DNA from: Meridianimarinicoccus roseus
GTDB taxonomy: Bacteria > Pseudomonadota > Alphaproteobacteria > Rhodobacterales > Rhodobacteraceae
Direction of reading: 5' to 3'
Length of the DNA stretch: 64,000 bases
Assembly (NCBI RefSeq): GCF_003172915.1
Contig: NZ_QGKU01000021.1
Coordinates: 1-64,000, forward strand
This document shows positions 56,146 to 64,000 of the stretch, piece after piece; the first letter of the stretch is position 1; every line of letters starts with the position of its first letter. A program made the translations under genes and the position numbers. Under the pieces are notes generated by a model. It ran no database searches. It saw nothing but the letters and a program-made list of their open reading frames with translations, and was not told the origin of the DNA.

Positions 56146-57705
56146 ATGAACATCGCTGCGGACGCAAGACAAGAGGAGTGGGGCCCGTTCGGCCGCCCCC
56201 TGTTCGACGATCCCGCCGTGCGGCGCCTGTCGCGCGTGGGCGTCGTGGACGTGGGGTCAAACTCCGTCCGGCTGGTGATCTTCGACGGCGCAGCGCGCAG
56301 TCCCGCGTATTTCTACAATGAAAAGGTGATGTGCGGCCTTGGCGATGGAATGTCTGATACCGGACGGCTGAACCCGGAAGGCAAGGTCCGCGCACTGGAC
56401 GCGATCCGCCGGTTCCAGACGCTGGCGGACGGGCTGGGGCTGGCCCCGCTCAGCGCGGTGGCGACAGCGGCGGTGCGCGAGGCCGAGGACGGGCAGGATT
56501 TTCAGGACGAAGTCACGCGCGAGACCGGCCTGACACTGTACGTCATCGACGGGCCGGAAGAGGCACGACTGTCCGCGCAGGGCGTTCTGCTGGGCTGGCC
56601 GCGTGCCGACGGACTGGTCTGCGACATCGGCGGGTCGTCCATGGAACTGGCGGTACTGTCCGAAGGCACGGTCGGGCGGCGCGAGACATCGGCGCTTGGG
56701 CCGTTGAAACTGCGCGACGTGCCGGGAGGGCGCAAGGGGATGCGCGCGCATATCGACGCGGAACTGGCGCAACTGCGCGAACGGATGGGCGAGACGCCGG
56801 ACCGGCTGTTTCTCGTGGGCGGCTCGTGGCGGGCGATCGCCAAGATCGACATGGCGCGGCGCAACTACCCGCTCAAGGTGCTGCACGAATACCAGATGCG
56901 GCCCACCGACCTGCGCACCACGCTGAAATGGATCGCCGACACCGACCCGGTGACGCTCAAATCCACGAGCGGCGTGTCCGGATCGCGACTGGCGCTTGTG
57001 CCCTATGCCGCCGAGGTGCTGACCGGGGTGCTGCGCGTGCTCAAGCCGCGCGAGATATTCATCTCCAGCTACGGTCTCCGCGAAGGGCTGCTGTATGAAC
57101 AGATGCCGCAGATGCTGCGCGACCGAGACCCGCTGATAGAGGCGTGTCGCTTTGCCGAGAGCAAGGATTCGCGCGTTCCGGGGTTCGGCAAGGTACTGTA
57201 TCGCTTCATCAGACCGATCTATAGCCGAACGAACGATGCCCGCCTGCGCCTGATCCGTGCCGCCTGCCTGCTGCATGACGTCAGCTGGCGCAGCCATCCC
57301 GACTATCGCGGCGACGTTTGCTTCGATTACGCAACGCGCGCCAATTTCGGCGGTTTGAGCCACGTGGAACGAATCTTCCTCGGGCTATCGCTGATGCACC
57401 GGTACAAAAACAGCCGCAGCCGGGGCCGGTTCGACGAACTGGTCGAGATGATCGATCCGGAGGACGTGAAACAGGCCGAGATCCTCGGTCGCGCAATGCG
57501 CTTCGGGGCGATGTTCACCGCGCAGAAGGCCGATCACATGGGCACGTTGCGCTGGCACCCGAACAAAAAGCGGCTGGTGCTGTCCATCGGTCCGCAAGCC
57601 ATGGCGCTTTATGGTGAGGTCGCGCAGTCGCGGTTCGCCGCGCTGGCCAAGGCGCTTGGCGCCGAAACCGAGGTCGTCGCGCTGCGGCGCGCGCAGGTGG
57701 ACTGA
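56146..57705 (+). CDS. ppx: Exopolyphosphatase Ppx/GppA
   Basis: This 519-residue enzyme cuts terminal phosphate from polyphosphate or pppGpp. Its ASKHA ATPase text is VVDVGSNSVRLVIFDG (33-48), AVATAAVREAEDG and CDIGGSSMELAVL. The C-terminal half is the HD-like region (AACLLHDVSWRSHPDYRG). GGAGGAG precedes ATG 56146. It follows ppk1. Confidence 0.95.
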   Translation: MNIAADARQEEWGPFGRPLFDDPAVRRLSRVGVVDVGSNSVRLVIFDGAARSPAYFYNEKVMCGLGDGMSDTGRLNPEGKVRALDAIRRFQTLADGLGLAPLSAVATAAVREAEDGQDFQDEVTRETGLTLYVIDGPEEARLSAQGVLLGWPRADGLVCDIGGSSMELAVLSEGTVGRRETSALGPLKLRDVPGGRKGMRAHIDAELAQLRERMGETPDRLFLVGGSWRAIAKIDMARRNYPLKVLHEYQMRPTDLRTTLKWIADTDPVTLKSTSGVSGSRLALVPYAAEVLTGVLRVLKPREIFISSYGLREGLLYEQMPQMLRDRDPLIEACRFAESKDSRVPGFGKVLYRFIRPIYSRTNDARLRLIRAACLLHDVSWRSHPDYRGDVCFDYATRANFGGLSHVERIFLGLSLMHRYKNSRSRGRFDELVEMIDPEDVKQAEILGRAMRFGAMFTAQKADHMGTLRWHPNKKRLVLSIGPQAMALYGEVAQSRFAALAKALGAETEVVALRRAQVD

Positions 57706-57757
57706 CCGGGCGCCGCCCGGCCATTTGCACGGCACTTGCGGGCACAGCCGATGACCT

Positions 57758-58441
57758 TCAGGACGCGCGCAGCGCCTGCACGTCTTCCCAAGCGCGGTTG
57801 ATCGCCACCAGCCGCTGTTCGGCCAGCTTGACCGCCTCCTGCGGCACGCCGCGGGCCGCCAGCCGGTCGGGATGGCAGTCACGCACCTGCGCACGCCAGG
57901 CCGCCCGCACCTCGGCCTGCGGCGCGTCGGGCGAAACGCCCAGCACAGCGAAGGGGTCTTTCTCGGCGTCCTCCACGAAGCGGGCGCGCAGGCGGCGGAA
58001 TCGCGCCTCATCCATGCCGAAAATCCCGGCGACGGCGCGCAAGAAGGCGTCCTCGTCCTCGTGGTAGTCGCCATCGGCGAGCGCGATGTGGAAAAGCCCC
58101 TCCAACAGATCACACAGCGCCGGATGGCCGGTCCCGAACATCCCCGCGATGCGTCGCGCATAGGCATCGAAGCCCGCCACGTCCTGCCGCGCGAGGTTGA
58201 ACACGCGGGCGGCGTTGTCCTCTTCGCCGGGGGGAATGTGGAACACGTCGCGAAAGGCCGCGACCTCGGACCGGGTGACTTGCCCGTCCGCCTTGGCCAT
58301 CTTGGCCCCCAGCGCGATGATCGCGATTGTGAAGGCGACCGACCGTTCCGGCGGCGTGCGCAACCGGTCGAAAACGGCGGACAGCGGCTGCCCGTCGCGC
58401 AGGGCCGCCAGCGCGTCGGAGATGCGGGACCAGATCGACAT
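57758..58441 (-). CDS. TerB/J-domain protein (DjlA-like)
   Basis: This 227-residue protein has a TerB-like helical domain (about 35-150) and a C-terminal J domain with HPD at 190-192 (RDCHPDRLAARG). The layout is that of DjlA but without a membrane anchor. It should act as a DnaK co-chaperone. It converges with ppx. Confidence 0.92.
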   Translation of the reverse strand: MSIWSRISDALAALRDGQPLSAVFDRLRTPPERSVAFTIAIIALGAKMAKADGQVTRSEVAAFRDVFHIPPGEEDNAARVFNLARQDVAGFDAYARRIAGMFGTGHPALCDLLEGLFHIALADGDYHEDEDAFLRAVAGIFGMDEARFRRLRARFVEDAEKDPFAVLGVSPDAPQAEVRAAWRAQVRDCHPDRLAARGVPQEAVKLAEQRLVAINRAWEDVQALRAS

Positions 58442-58551
58442 GCGCGCAGCGTATCAATCCGGGCCGACGGGCGACAGCGCCAAAAGCACCCCCTGCCGCG
58501 ATGCCGCACAGGGCACGCTGCCCTTCGCGCGCATCACGGCGGCAGCGGGTT

Positions 58552-58635
58552 GACGGCCCGGACGCGCCTGCCGCCCCTCAACGGCAGACGTGCCCGGGCC
58601 CGGCCACGGGCGGCCCCTCAACCGCCCGGGCCGTC
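58552..58635. ncRNA. Branched RNA-like structure with two identical-loop hairpins
   Basis: GACGGCCCGG (58552-58561) and CCGGGCCGTC (58626-58635) pair perfectly around two hairpins: CTGCCG-CCCCTCAA-CGGCAG (58568-58587) and CGGGCGG-CCCCTCAA-CCGCCCG (58607-58628), the outer stem overlapping the last by 3 nt. The 8-nt loop is identical in both while the stems differ. It lies between the TerB/J-domain start and the mutase stop; it could be the mutase terminator (minus strand, no T run) or a small RNA. Confidence 0.45.
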
Positions 58636-58648
58636 CTGTCCCGGGGGC

Positions 58649-60793
58649 CTACTCGGCCGCCTTCGGGCTGCGCGCGGCGCGGATGAGATCAAGGATGTCC
58701 TTCGCGGCGTCGGGGATGTTGGTTCCCGGCCCGAAGATCGCCTTGACCCCGGCCTTGCGCAGGAAGTCATAGTCCTGTTGCGGGATCACCCCGCCGCAGA
58801 TCACGAGGATGTCGCCCGCGCCCTGCGCCTTCAACTCCTCGATCAGTTGCGGGGCCAGTGTCTTATGCCCCGCGGCCTGGCTCGAAATGCCGATCACGTG
58901 CACGTCGTTGTCGATGGCGTCCTGCGCCGCCTCGGCCGGTGTCTGGAACAGCGGCCCCACATCCACGTCGAAACCGATATCGGCGAAGGCCGTCGCGATG
59001 ACCTTGGCGCCGCGGTCGTGCCCGTCCTGGCCCATCTTGACCACAAGCATTCGCGGACGGCGACCTTCTTCGTCGGCGAAGGCTTCGATGTCCTTCTGGA
59101 TCGCGGCGAAGCCATCATCGCCCTCGTAGGCCGCACCGTACACCCCGGCCAGCGTCTTGACCTCGGCCCGGTGGCGGCCGAACACCTTTTCCATCGCCAT
59201 GCTGATTTCCCCTACGCTCGCCCGGGCGCGCGCTGCATCCACCGCTGCGTCCAGAAGATTGCCCCCCTCGGTGGCCCTCCGTTCCAGTTCGGCCAGCGCC
59301 GCGTCGCAGGCGGCCTGGTCACGGCTTGCCCGGATCTTCGCCAGCCGCGCGACCTGGCTTTCGCGCACCTTTTCGTTGTCGATATCCAGGATGTCGATCG
59401 GGTCTTCCTTGTCCTTGCGGTACTTGTTGACCCCGACGATGACCTCGATGCCACGGTCGATCTGAGCCTGGCGGCGCGCCGCCGTTTCCTCGATCCGCAA
59501 CTTGGGCATACCGCTGGCCACGGCCTTGGTCATGCCGCCCATTTCCTCGACCTCCTCGATCAGGGCCCAGGCCTTTTCCGCAAGTTCGTTGGTCAGCGCC
59601 TCGACGTAATAGGACCCGGCCAGGGGATCGACCACGTTGGTGACCCCGGTTTCCTCCTGCAGGATCAACTGCGTGTTGCGTGCGATGCGCGCCGCGAATT
59701 CCGTCGGCAGCGCGATCGCCTCGTCCAGCGCATTTGTGTGCAAGCTCTGCGTGCCACCCAGCACTGCGGACATCGCTTCATAGGCCGTGCGCACGACGTT
59801 GTTGTAGGGGTCCTGTTCGGCAAGGCTCACGCCGCTGGTCTGGCAATGGGTGCGCAGCATCATCGACTTGGGGTTCTTCGGCTCGAATTCCTGCATGATC
59901 CGGTGCCAGAGCATCCGCGCCGCGCGCAGCTTGGCCGCTTCCATGAAGAAATTCATGCCGATGGCGAAGAAGAACGACAACCGCCCGGCGAACTTGTCCA
60001 CGTCCATCCCCGCCGCGATAGCGGTGCGAACGTATTCGCGCCCGTCAGCCAGCGTGAAGGCAAGCTCCTGCACTAGGTTCGCGCCCGCTTCCTGCATGTG
60101 GTAGCCGGAGATCGAGATGGAGTTGAAGCGCGGCATCTCGGCGGATGTGAATTCGATGATGTCCGCGATGATCCGCATCGACGGTTCGGGCGGATAGATA
60201 TAGGTATTTCGGACCATGAACTCCTTCAGGATGTCGTTCTGAATGGTCCCGGACAGAACCTTGCGGTCGTGTCCTTGCTCCTCGCCCGTGACGATGAAAT
60301 TCGCGAGGATCGGTATCACCGCCCCGTTCATCGTCATCGACACGCTAACCTGATCGAGCGGGATCCCGTCGAACAGGATCTTCATGTCCTCGACGCTGTC
60401 GATGGCAACGCCGGCCTTGCCCACATCACCCACGACACGCGGATGATCACTGTCATAGCCGCGATGGGTGGCCAGATCGAACGCGACCGACACGCCCTGC
60501 TGCCCCGCCGCAAGTGCCTTGCGATAGAAGGCGTTGCTTTCCTCGGCCGTCGAGAAGCCGGCATACTGCCGGATCGTCCAGGGACGGCCGGCATACATCG
60601 TCGCCTTCACGCCGCGCGTGAAGGGCGCCTCTCCCGGTATGGTGCCAAGATGCGGCAGATCCGCGACATCCGCCTCGGTGTAAAGCGGCTTGACGCGGAT
60701 GCCTTCCAACGTCTCCCACTCCAGCGTGTCGGGATCGCGGCCCTTCATCTCGGCCTTGGCGATCTCTTTCCAGGTGTCGATCTTGTCGCTCAT
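58649..60793 (-). CDS. scpA: Methylmalonyl-CoA mutase
   Basis: This 714-residue adenosylcobalamin enzyme turns methylmalonyl-CoA into succinyl-CoA, ending propionate assimilation. The N-terminal TIM barrel ([21 protein letters not shown]; the substrate site [11 protein letters not shown] is later) and the C-terminal B12 domain with [15 protein letters not shown] (cobalt-binding His) are present. One chain carries both, as in the large subunit type. AAAGG precedes ATG 60793. Confidence 0.97.
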   Translation of the reverse strand: MSDKIDTWKEIAKAEMKGRDPDTLEWETLEGIRVKPLYTEADVADLPHLGTIPGEAPFTRGVKATMYAGRPWTIRQYAGFSTAEESNAFYRKALAAGQQGVSVAFDLATHRGYDSDHPRVVGDVGKAGVAIDSVEDMKILFDGIPLDQVSVSMTMNGAVIPILANFIVTGEEQGHDRKVLSGTIQNDILKEFMVRNTYIYPPEPSMRIIADIIEFTSAEMPRFNSISISGYHMQEAGANLVQELAFTLADGREYVRTAIAAGMDVDKFAGRLSFFFAIGMNFFMEAAKLRAARMLWHRIMQEFEPKNPKSMMLRTHCQTSGVSLAEQDPYNNVVRTAYEAMSAVLGGTQSLHTNALDEAIALPTEFAARIARNTQLILQEETGVTNVVDPLAGSYYVEALTNELAEKAWALIEEVEEMGGMTKAVASGMPKLRIEETAARRQAQIDRGIEVIVGVNKYRKDKEDPIDILDIDNEKVRESQVARLAKIRASRDQAACDAALAELERRATEGGNLLDAAVDAARARASVGEISMAMEKVFGRHRAEVKTLAGVYGAAYEGDDGFAAIQKDIEAFADEEGRRPRMLVVKMGQDGHDRGAKVIATAFADIGFDVDVGPLFQTPAEAAQDAIDNDVHVIGISSQAAGHKTLAPQLIEELKAQGAGDILVICGGVIPQQDYDFLRKAGVKAIFGPGTNIPDAAKDILDLIRAARSPKAAE

Positions 60794-60912
60794 GCGCTCA
60801 GCCTTTCGTGATGGGCGCGGCTGCGCCAAACTGCCGGAACAGGGCGGAATCCGCGATCCTGCCCTGTCCCCAGGGCGCTCCGCCCCCTATATGGTTCCCA
60901 AGAGGAGACCCG

Positions 60913-61374
60913 ATGAATTTCTTTGCCAAACTTGCCCTTGGGGCCTTTCTGGCGGCCTTGCCCGGCGCGGTCACCGCGCAACAGACCGACAGCGCGCCGC
61001 AAGCCACACCACCGCTGCTGACCGAGGCGGACAGTCTTGATCCGTTCAAGTGGATCGCGCGGCCGGTGATCGTGTTCGCGGACAGCCCGAACGACCCCCG
61101 CTTCATCGAACAGATCAACCTGCTGCAACAGCGGCCCGAGGCGCTGCTGGAACGCGACGTCGTCGTGATCGCCGATACGGACCCGGCCAACCCGTCGGAG
61201 ATCCGGCGCCAGTTGCGGCCGCGCGGATTCAGCTTGGTGCTGGTCGGCAAGGATGGACAGATCGAGTTGCGAAAGCCGGAACCTTGGGACGTGCGCGAGT
61301 TGACCCATGCAATCGACAAGATGCCCCTGCGCCAACAGGAGATCCGCGACGCGAACCGTGCCGGATCCGGCTGA
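60913..61374 (+). CDS. Exported DUF4174 protein
   Basis: This 153-residue protein has a signal peptide (MNFFAKLALGAFLAALPGAV) and a DUF4174 domain (about 42-140; FKWIARPVIVFADSPNDPRF, LRPRGFSLVLVGKDGQIEL). The fold resembles thioredoxin-like proteins but no active cysteine pair is present. GAGGAG lies 6 nt before ATG 60913. It is inserted on the opposite strand between the mutase and pccA. Confidence 0.85.
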   Translation: MNFFAKLALGAFLAALPGAVTAQQTDSAPQATPPLLTEADSLDPFKWIARPVIVFADSPNDPRFIEQINLLQQRPEALLERDVVVIADTDPANPSEIRRQLRPRGFSLVLVGKDGQIELRKPEPWDVRELTHAIDKMPLRQQEIRDANRAGSG

Positions 61375-61431
61375 CCCGGCGCCAGCCCCGCGCCGCACGG
61401 CGCGTGAGGGGTCGCCCCGCGCACCATCGGA

Positions 61432-63432
61432 CTATTCGAACTCCATGATGACGTCGTCCACCGCAAGGCTGTCACCCGGCCCCGCATTGACCTTCGCAAC
61501 TTTGCCCTTGCGTTCGGCGCGCAGGATGTTTTCCATCTTCATCGCCTCGACGGTGCACAGAGCCTGCCCTTCCTGAACCTCGTCACCCGGCACCACGCTG
61601 ACCTTCACGATCAGGCCTGGCATCGGGCAAAGCAGCAGCTTGGACGTGTCCGGCGGCAGCTTCTCGGGCATCAGCGCAGCCAGTTCCGCGGCGCGCGGCG
61701 TGCGTACATGGACCTTCAGTTCCGCCCCGCGCGTGCGCAGCCTGAAGCCGCCCGGGATCTTGTCGACCTTCAGCACGAGCGGCACGCCATCGATGTCGAT
61801 CCGCGCAAGGCTGTCTCCCGGCGTCCAGTCCGACGCCACGCGCATCGCGCCGCCGCCTTCGAAACCGACGGTCGTGCCCGCCTTGTCCGCACTGAGCGTG
61901 ACGGGAAACGCCTGCCCCTGCGCTGAGACGACCCAGTCGTCGCCGACCTTGCGTTCGTGGTTGTCCATCCGGCCAGACACGCGCGTGCGCCGGATCTCGG
62001 CCACGCGGTACATCGCGGCTGCAGCCGCCGCGACGCGGCGCAGTTCCGCCTCTGGCAGCGTGACCCCGTCGAACCCGTCGGGATATTCCTCGGCGATGAA
62101 GGCGGTGGTCATCTCGCCCGAGATGAACTTGGGGTGATCGTAGACCGCCGAAAGGAACGGCAGGTTGTGGCCTATCCCCTCCACCTCGAAACTGTCGAGC
62201 GCGACCCGCATCTCCTCGATCGCATCGGCGCGGGTCGGCGCCCATGTGCAGAGCTTGGCGATCATCGGGTCGTAATACATGCTGATCTCGCCGCCCTCGT
62301 AAACGCCGGTATCATTGCGCACCGCGGCCGTGTCCGTCGCGCCTTCGGCCGGCGGGCGGTAGCGGGTCAGCCGCCCAATCGACGGCAGGAAGTTGCGATA
62401 GGGGTCTTCGGCATAAAGACGGCTTTCCATCGCCCAACCGTTCAGCTTGATATCGTCTTGCGTAAGAGCCAGCTTCTCGCCGTAGGCGACGCGGATCATC
62501 TGCTCCACCAGATCGACGCCGGTGATCAGTTCGGTCACAGGATGTTCCACCTGCAGCCGGGTGTTCATCTCGAGGAAATAGAAGTTCCTCTCGCCATCGA
62601 CGATGAATTCGACCGTGCCCGCGCTGGTATAGCCCACGGCGGCGGCCAGAGCGCAGGCCTGCTCCCCCATCGCCTTGCGCGTCTCGGGATCGAGGAACGG
62701 CGACGGGGCTTCTTCGATCACCTTCTGGTTGCGTCGCTGGATCGAACATTCCCGTTCGCCCAGATAGATCGTGTTGCCGTGGCTGTCGGCAAGGACCTGG
62801 ATCTCGATATGGCGGGGCTGAGTGACGAATTTCTCGATGAAGATACGGTCGTCGCCGAAGCTGTTCGCAGCCTCGTTCTTGGAGGATTCGAAGCCGTCGC
62901 GGACCTCGTCTTCCTTCCACGCGATCCGCATCCCCTTGCCGCCGCCACCGGCGCTGGCCTTGATCATCACCGGGTAGCCGATCTCGCCCGAAATCTTGAC
63001 CGCCTCGTCAGCATCGGCGATCAGCCCCATATAACCGGGGACGGTGCTCACGCCCGCCTCCTTGGCCAGTTTCTTGGAGGTGATCTTGTCGCCCATCGCC
63101 TCGATCGCCTTCACGGGCGGGCCTATGAACGCAACGCCCGCAGCCTCAAGAGCTTCGGCGAACTTGCTGTTTTCGGAAAGGAAACCATATCCGGGATGGA
63201 CCGCTTCGGCGCCGGTTTCACGGATCGCCGCCATCACCTTTTCGATCACGATATAGGACTGGTTGGCCGGTGCCGGGCCAATATGCACAGCTTCGTCGGC
63301 CATCTGAACATGCAGCGCCTTGCGGTCCGCATCGGAATAGATCGCCACCGTCTTGATCCCCATCCTGCGCGCAGTCTTGATGACGCGGCAGGCGATCTCG
63401 CCCCGGTTGGCAATCAGAATCTTCTTGAACAC
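61432..63432 (-). CDS. pccA: Propionyl-CoA carboxylase alpha (biotin) subunit
   Basis: PccA carboxylates biotin, which then carboxylates propionyl-CoA with PccB. The 666-residue protein has the biotin carboxylase core (FKKILIANRGEIACRVIK, KASAGGGGKGMRI, EMNTRLQVEHPVTE), a middle BT-like region and a C-terminal biotin site EAMKMEN. The start is GTG at 63432 with AAAGGG upstream; the longer frame is not protein-like. It works upstream of the mutase in the same pathway; pccB is not in the window. Confidence 0.97.
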   Translation of the reverse strand: MFKKILIANRGEIACRVIKTARRMGIKTVAIYSDADRKALHVQMADEAVHIGPAPANQSYIVIEKVMAAIRETGAEAVHPGYGFLSENSKFAEALEAAGVAFIGPPVKAIEAMGDKITSKKLAKEAGVSTVPGYMGLIADADEAVKISGEIGYPVMIKASAGGGGKGMRIAWKEDEVRDGFESSKNEAANSFGDDRIFIEKFVTQPRHIEIQVLADSHGNTIYLGERECSIQRRNQKVIEEAPSPFLDPETRKAMGEQACALAAAVGYTSAGTVEFIVDGERNFYFLEMNTRLQVEHPVTELITGVDLVEQMIRVAYGEKLALTQDDIKLNGWAMESRLYAEDPYRNFLPSIGRLTRYRPPAEGATDTAAVRNDTGVYEGGEISMYYDPMIAKLCTWAPTRADAIEEMRVALDSFEVEGIGHNLPFLSAVYDHPKFISGEMTTAFIAEEYPDGFDGVTLPEAELRRVAAAAAAMYRVAEIRRTRVSGRMDNHERKVGDDWVVSAQGQAFPVTLSADKAGTTVGFEGGGAMRVASDWTPGDSLARIDIDGVPLVLKVDKIPGGFRLRTRGAELKVHVRTPRAAELAALMPEKLPPDTSKLLLCPMPGLIVKVSVVPGDEVQEGQALCTVEAMKMENILRAERKGKVAKVNAGPGDSLAVDDVIMEFE

Positions 63433-63895
63433 GGCCTGTCCCTTTCCTGGTCTTGGCGCGGCTGGTGGTGGGCGAAGCGCCCAACGCCGGCATCTGCGAC
63501 GATACGATCTGCAAGGCGGGCCCGACGCACGGCGCGCCATTGCGCGTCGCATGGGCCGGGTATGAAGACTGGGAATGCAGGGGCTGGTCCGACAGACCTT
63601 CCTATGCCGATGCGCGCACCGACGGATCGGACGCGACGGGCAACGTTCGGGGCACAAGGGACTCGATCACTCGTTACCGACCGGGCAAAAGATGCATCCG
63701 GCCCCACGCGGTTACAAGTGAAGGAAAGCCGACTTTCGGCAATCCCCGTGTCTAATGTGCTGTCAAAATGCGCGGGAATCCGCTCAAAATCGCGCCGAAC
63801 TCCCGTCCTGCGCGACCTAAAATGCCCATTTATTGAGCATAAACCCGTAAGTTGTAAAAGCGATTCCCTGACGGAGGTGCGTGGGCAGCGAAACA
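63433..63895. other. 463-bp upstream region of pccA
   Basis: No convincing gene is seen. The left part is GC-rich; the right part (63700-63870) is AT-richer and should hold the pccA promoter. TTGACA occurs on the minus strand (63766-63761) but a matching -10 is unclear. I looked for TTTGCAAA-type boxes of propionate regulators and saw none. A 100-codon plus-strand frame (63453-63755) is not family-like. Confidence 0.5.
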
Positions 63896-64000
63896 TCAGC
63901 GCCGCTCCCAGTCAGGGCTGTCGAAGGCGGCGGGAAAGCTGCGCCGGGCCTGCTCCTCGTCGATCCGCAGCAGCGCGTCGTAGCTGGCAGGGTCAAACGG
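63896..64000 (-). CDS. C-terminus of an unidentified gene (5' partial at window edge)
   Basis: The last 34 residues of a minus-strand protein are visible (starting PFDPASYDALLRIDEEQARR and ending FDSPDWERR) before TGA at 63898-63896. The frame runs off the right edge. The gene lies upstream of pccA in the same direction. I cannot name it from this fragment. Confidence 0.6.
   Translation of the reverse strand, partial: PFDPASYDALLRIDEEQARRSFPAAFDSPDWERR

Noticed and set aside
63453-63755. Plus-strand frame of 100 codons upstream of pccA
   Set aside because: No family-like text and no good ribosome site; it probably covers the pccA promoter region by chance.

Overview
The window is high-GC DNA (roughly two thirds G+C) from a member of the Rhodobacterales, most likely the Roseobacter/Paracoccaceae group. 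This is inferred from gene content and order: a TAXI-type TRAP transporter with a fused permease, hemA coding for 5-aminolevulinate synthase (the C4 haem route), short alpha-type ProRS next to lolC/lolD, perM-hdaA-ppk-ppx in a row, mrcA-prfB, rodZ-ispG, xerD divergent from aroK-aroB, and a propionyl-CoA carboxylase/methylmalonyl-CoA mutase pair. No phage, transposase, CRISPR array, rRNA or replication origin is visible. It looks like ordinary chromosome with one lower-GC patch near 31.7-32.4 kb.

Layout. 1-3.7 kb: TRAP transporter (receptor cut by the left edge, then the permease). 3.8-10.3 kb: M48 peptidase, aroB and aroK (minus strand), then a plus-strand run of a small membrane protein, a periplasmic protein, xerD and trmFO. 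10.4-18.6 kb: a VPLPA-CTERM-like surface protein, GNAT and DUF924 proteins, an MFS exporter, queA and a giant AsmA/YhdP-like protein. 18.7-24.4 kb: bcp, DUF455, an M23 peptidase overlapping a bactofilin, and tandem DUF2189 membrane proteins. 24.4-31.6 kb: prfB, PBP1A, an aminotransferase, a BepA-like M48/TPR protease and a DsbA-like thioredoxin. 31.6-32.45 kb: a lower-GC stretch with a 12-copy 8-bp tandem repeat. 32.45-38.8 kb: ispG, rodZ, hemA, an M20 peptidase and four tRNA genes (two Asp, two Val). 38.9-43.0 kb: a three-gene ABC export operon next to an alkaline phosphatase. 43.2-47.7 kb: an accessory cluster with a TetR-controlled carboxymuconolactone decarboxylase, two paralogous c-type cytochromes, a C-H-D cysteine-protease-like protein, DUF302 and DUF1194. 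47.8-58.4 kb: lolD, lolC, an inserted PD-(D/E)XK-like protein, proS, perM, hdaA, ppk, ppx and a TerB/J-domain protein. 58.6-64 kb: methylmalonyl-CoA mutase, a DUF4174 protein and pccA, with the C-terminus of an unidentified gene at the right edge.

How genes fit together. Envelope biogenesis is the main theme: PBP1A, M23 peptidase plus bactofilin, RodZ, LolCD, an AsmA-like protein, BepA-like protease and a DsbA-like protein. Other groups are translation factors and tRNA modification (PrfB, ProS, TrmFO, QueA, tRNAs), polyphosphate turnover (Ppk/Ppx) and propionate assimilation (PccA, Mcm). The most unusual items are the octanucleotide repeat, which could act as a frame switch; a pair of hairpins with identical 8-nt loops but different stems after the mutase gene; the orphan nuclease-fold gene splitting the proS-lolC pair; and the C-H-D protein with a duplicated RWVK motif. 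Two genes (hemA, phoA) appear to start at TTG placed 7 nt after a strong Shine-Dalgarno sequence.
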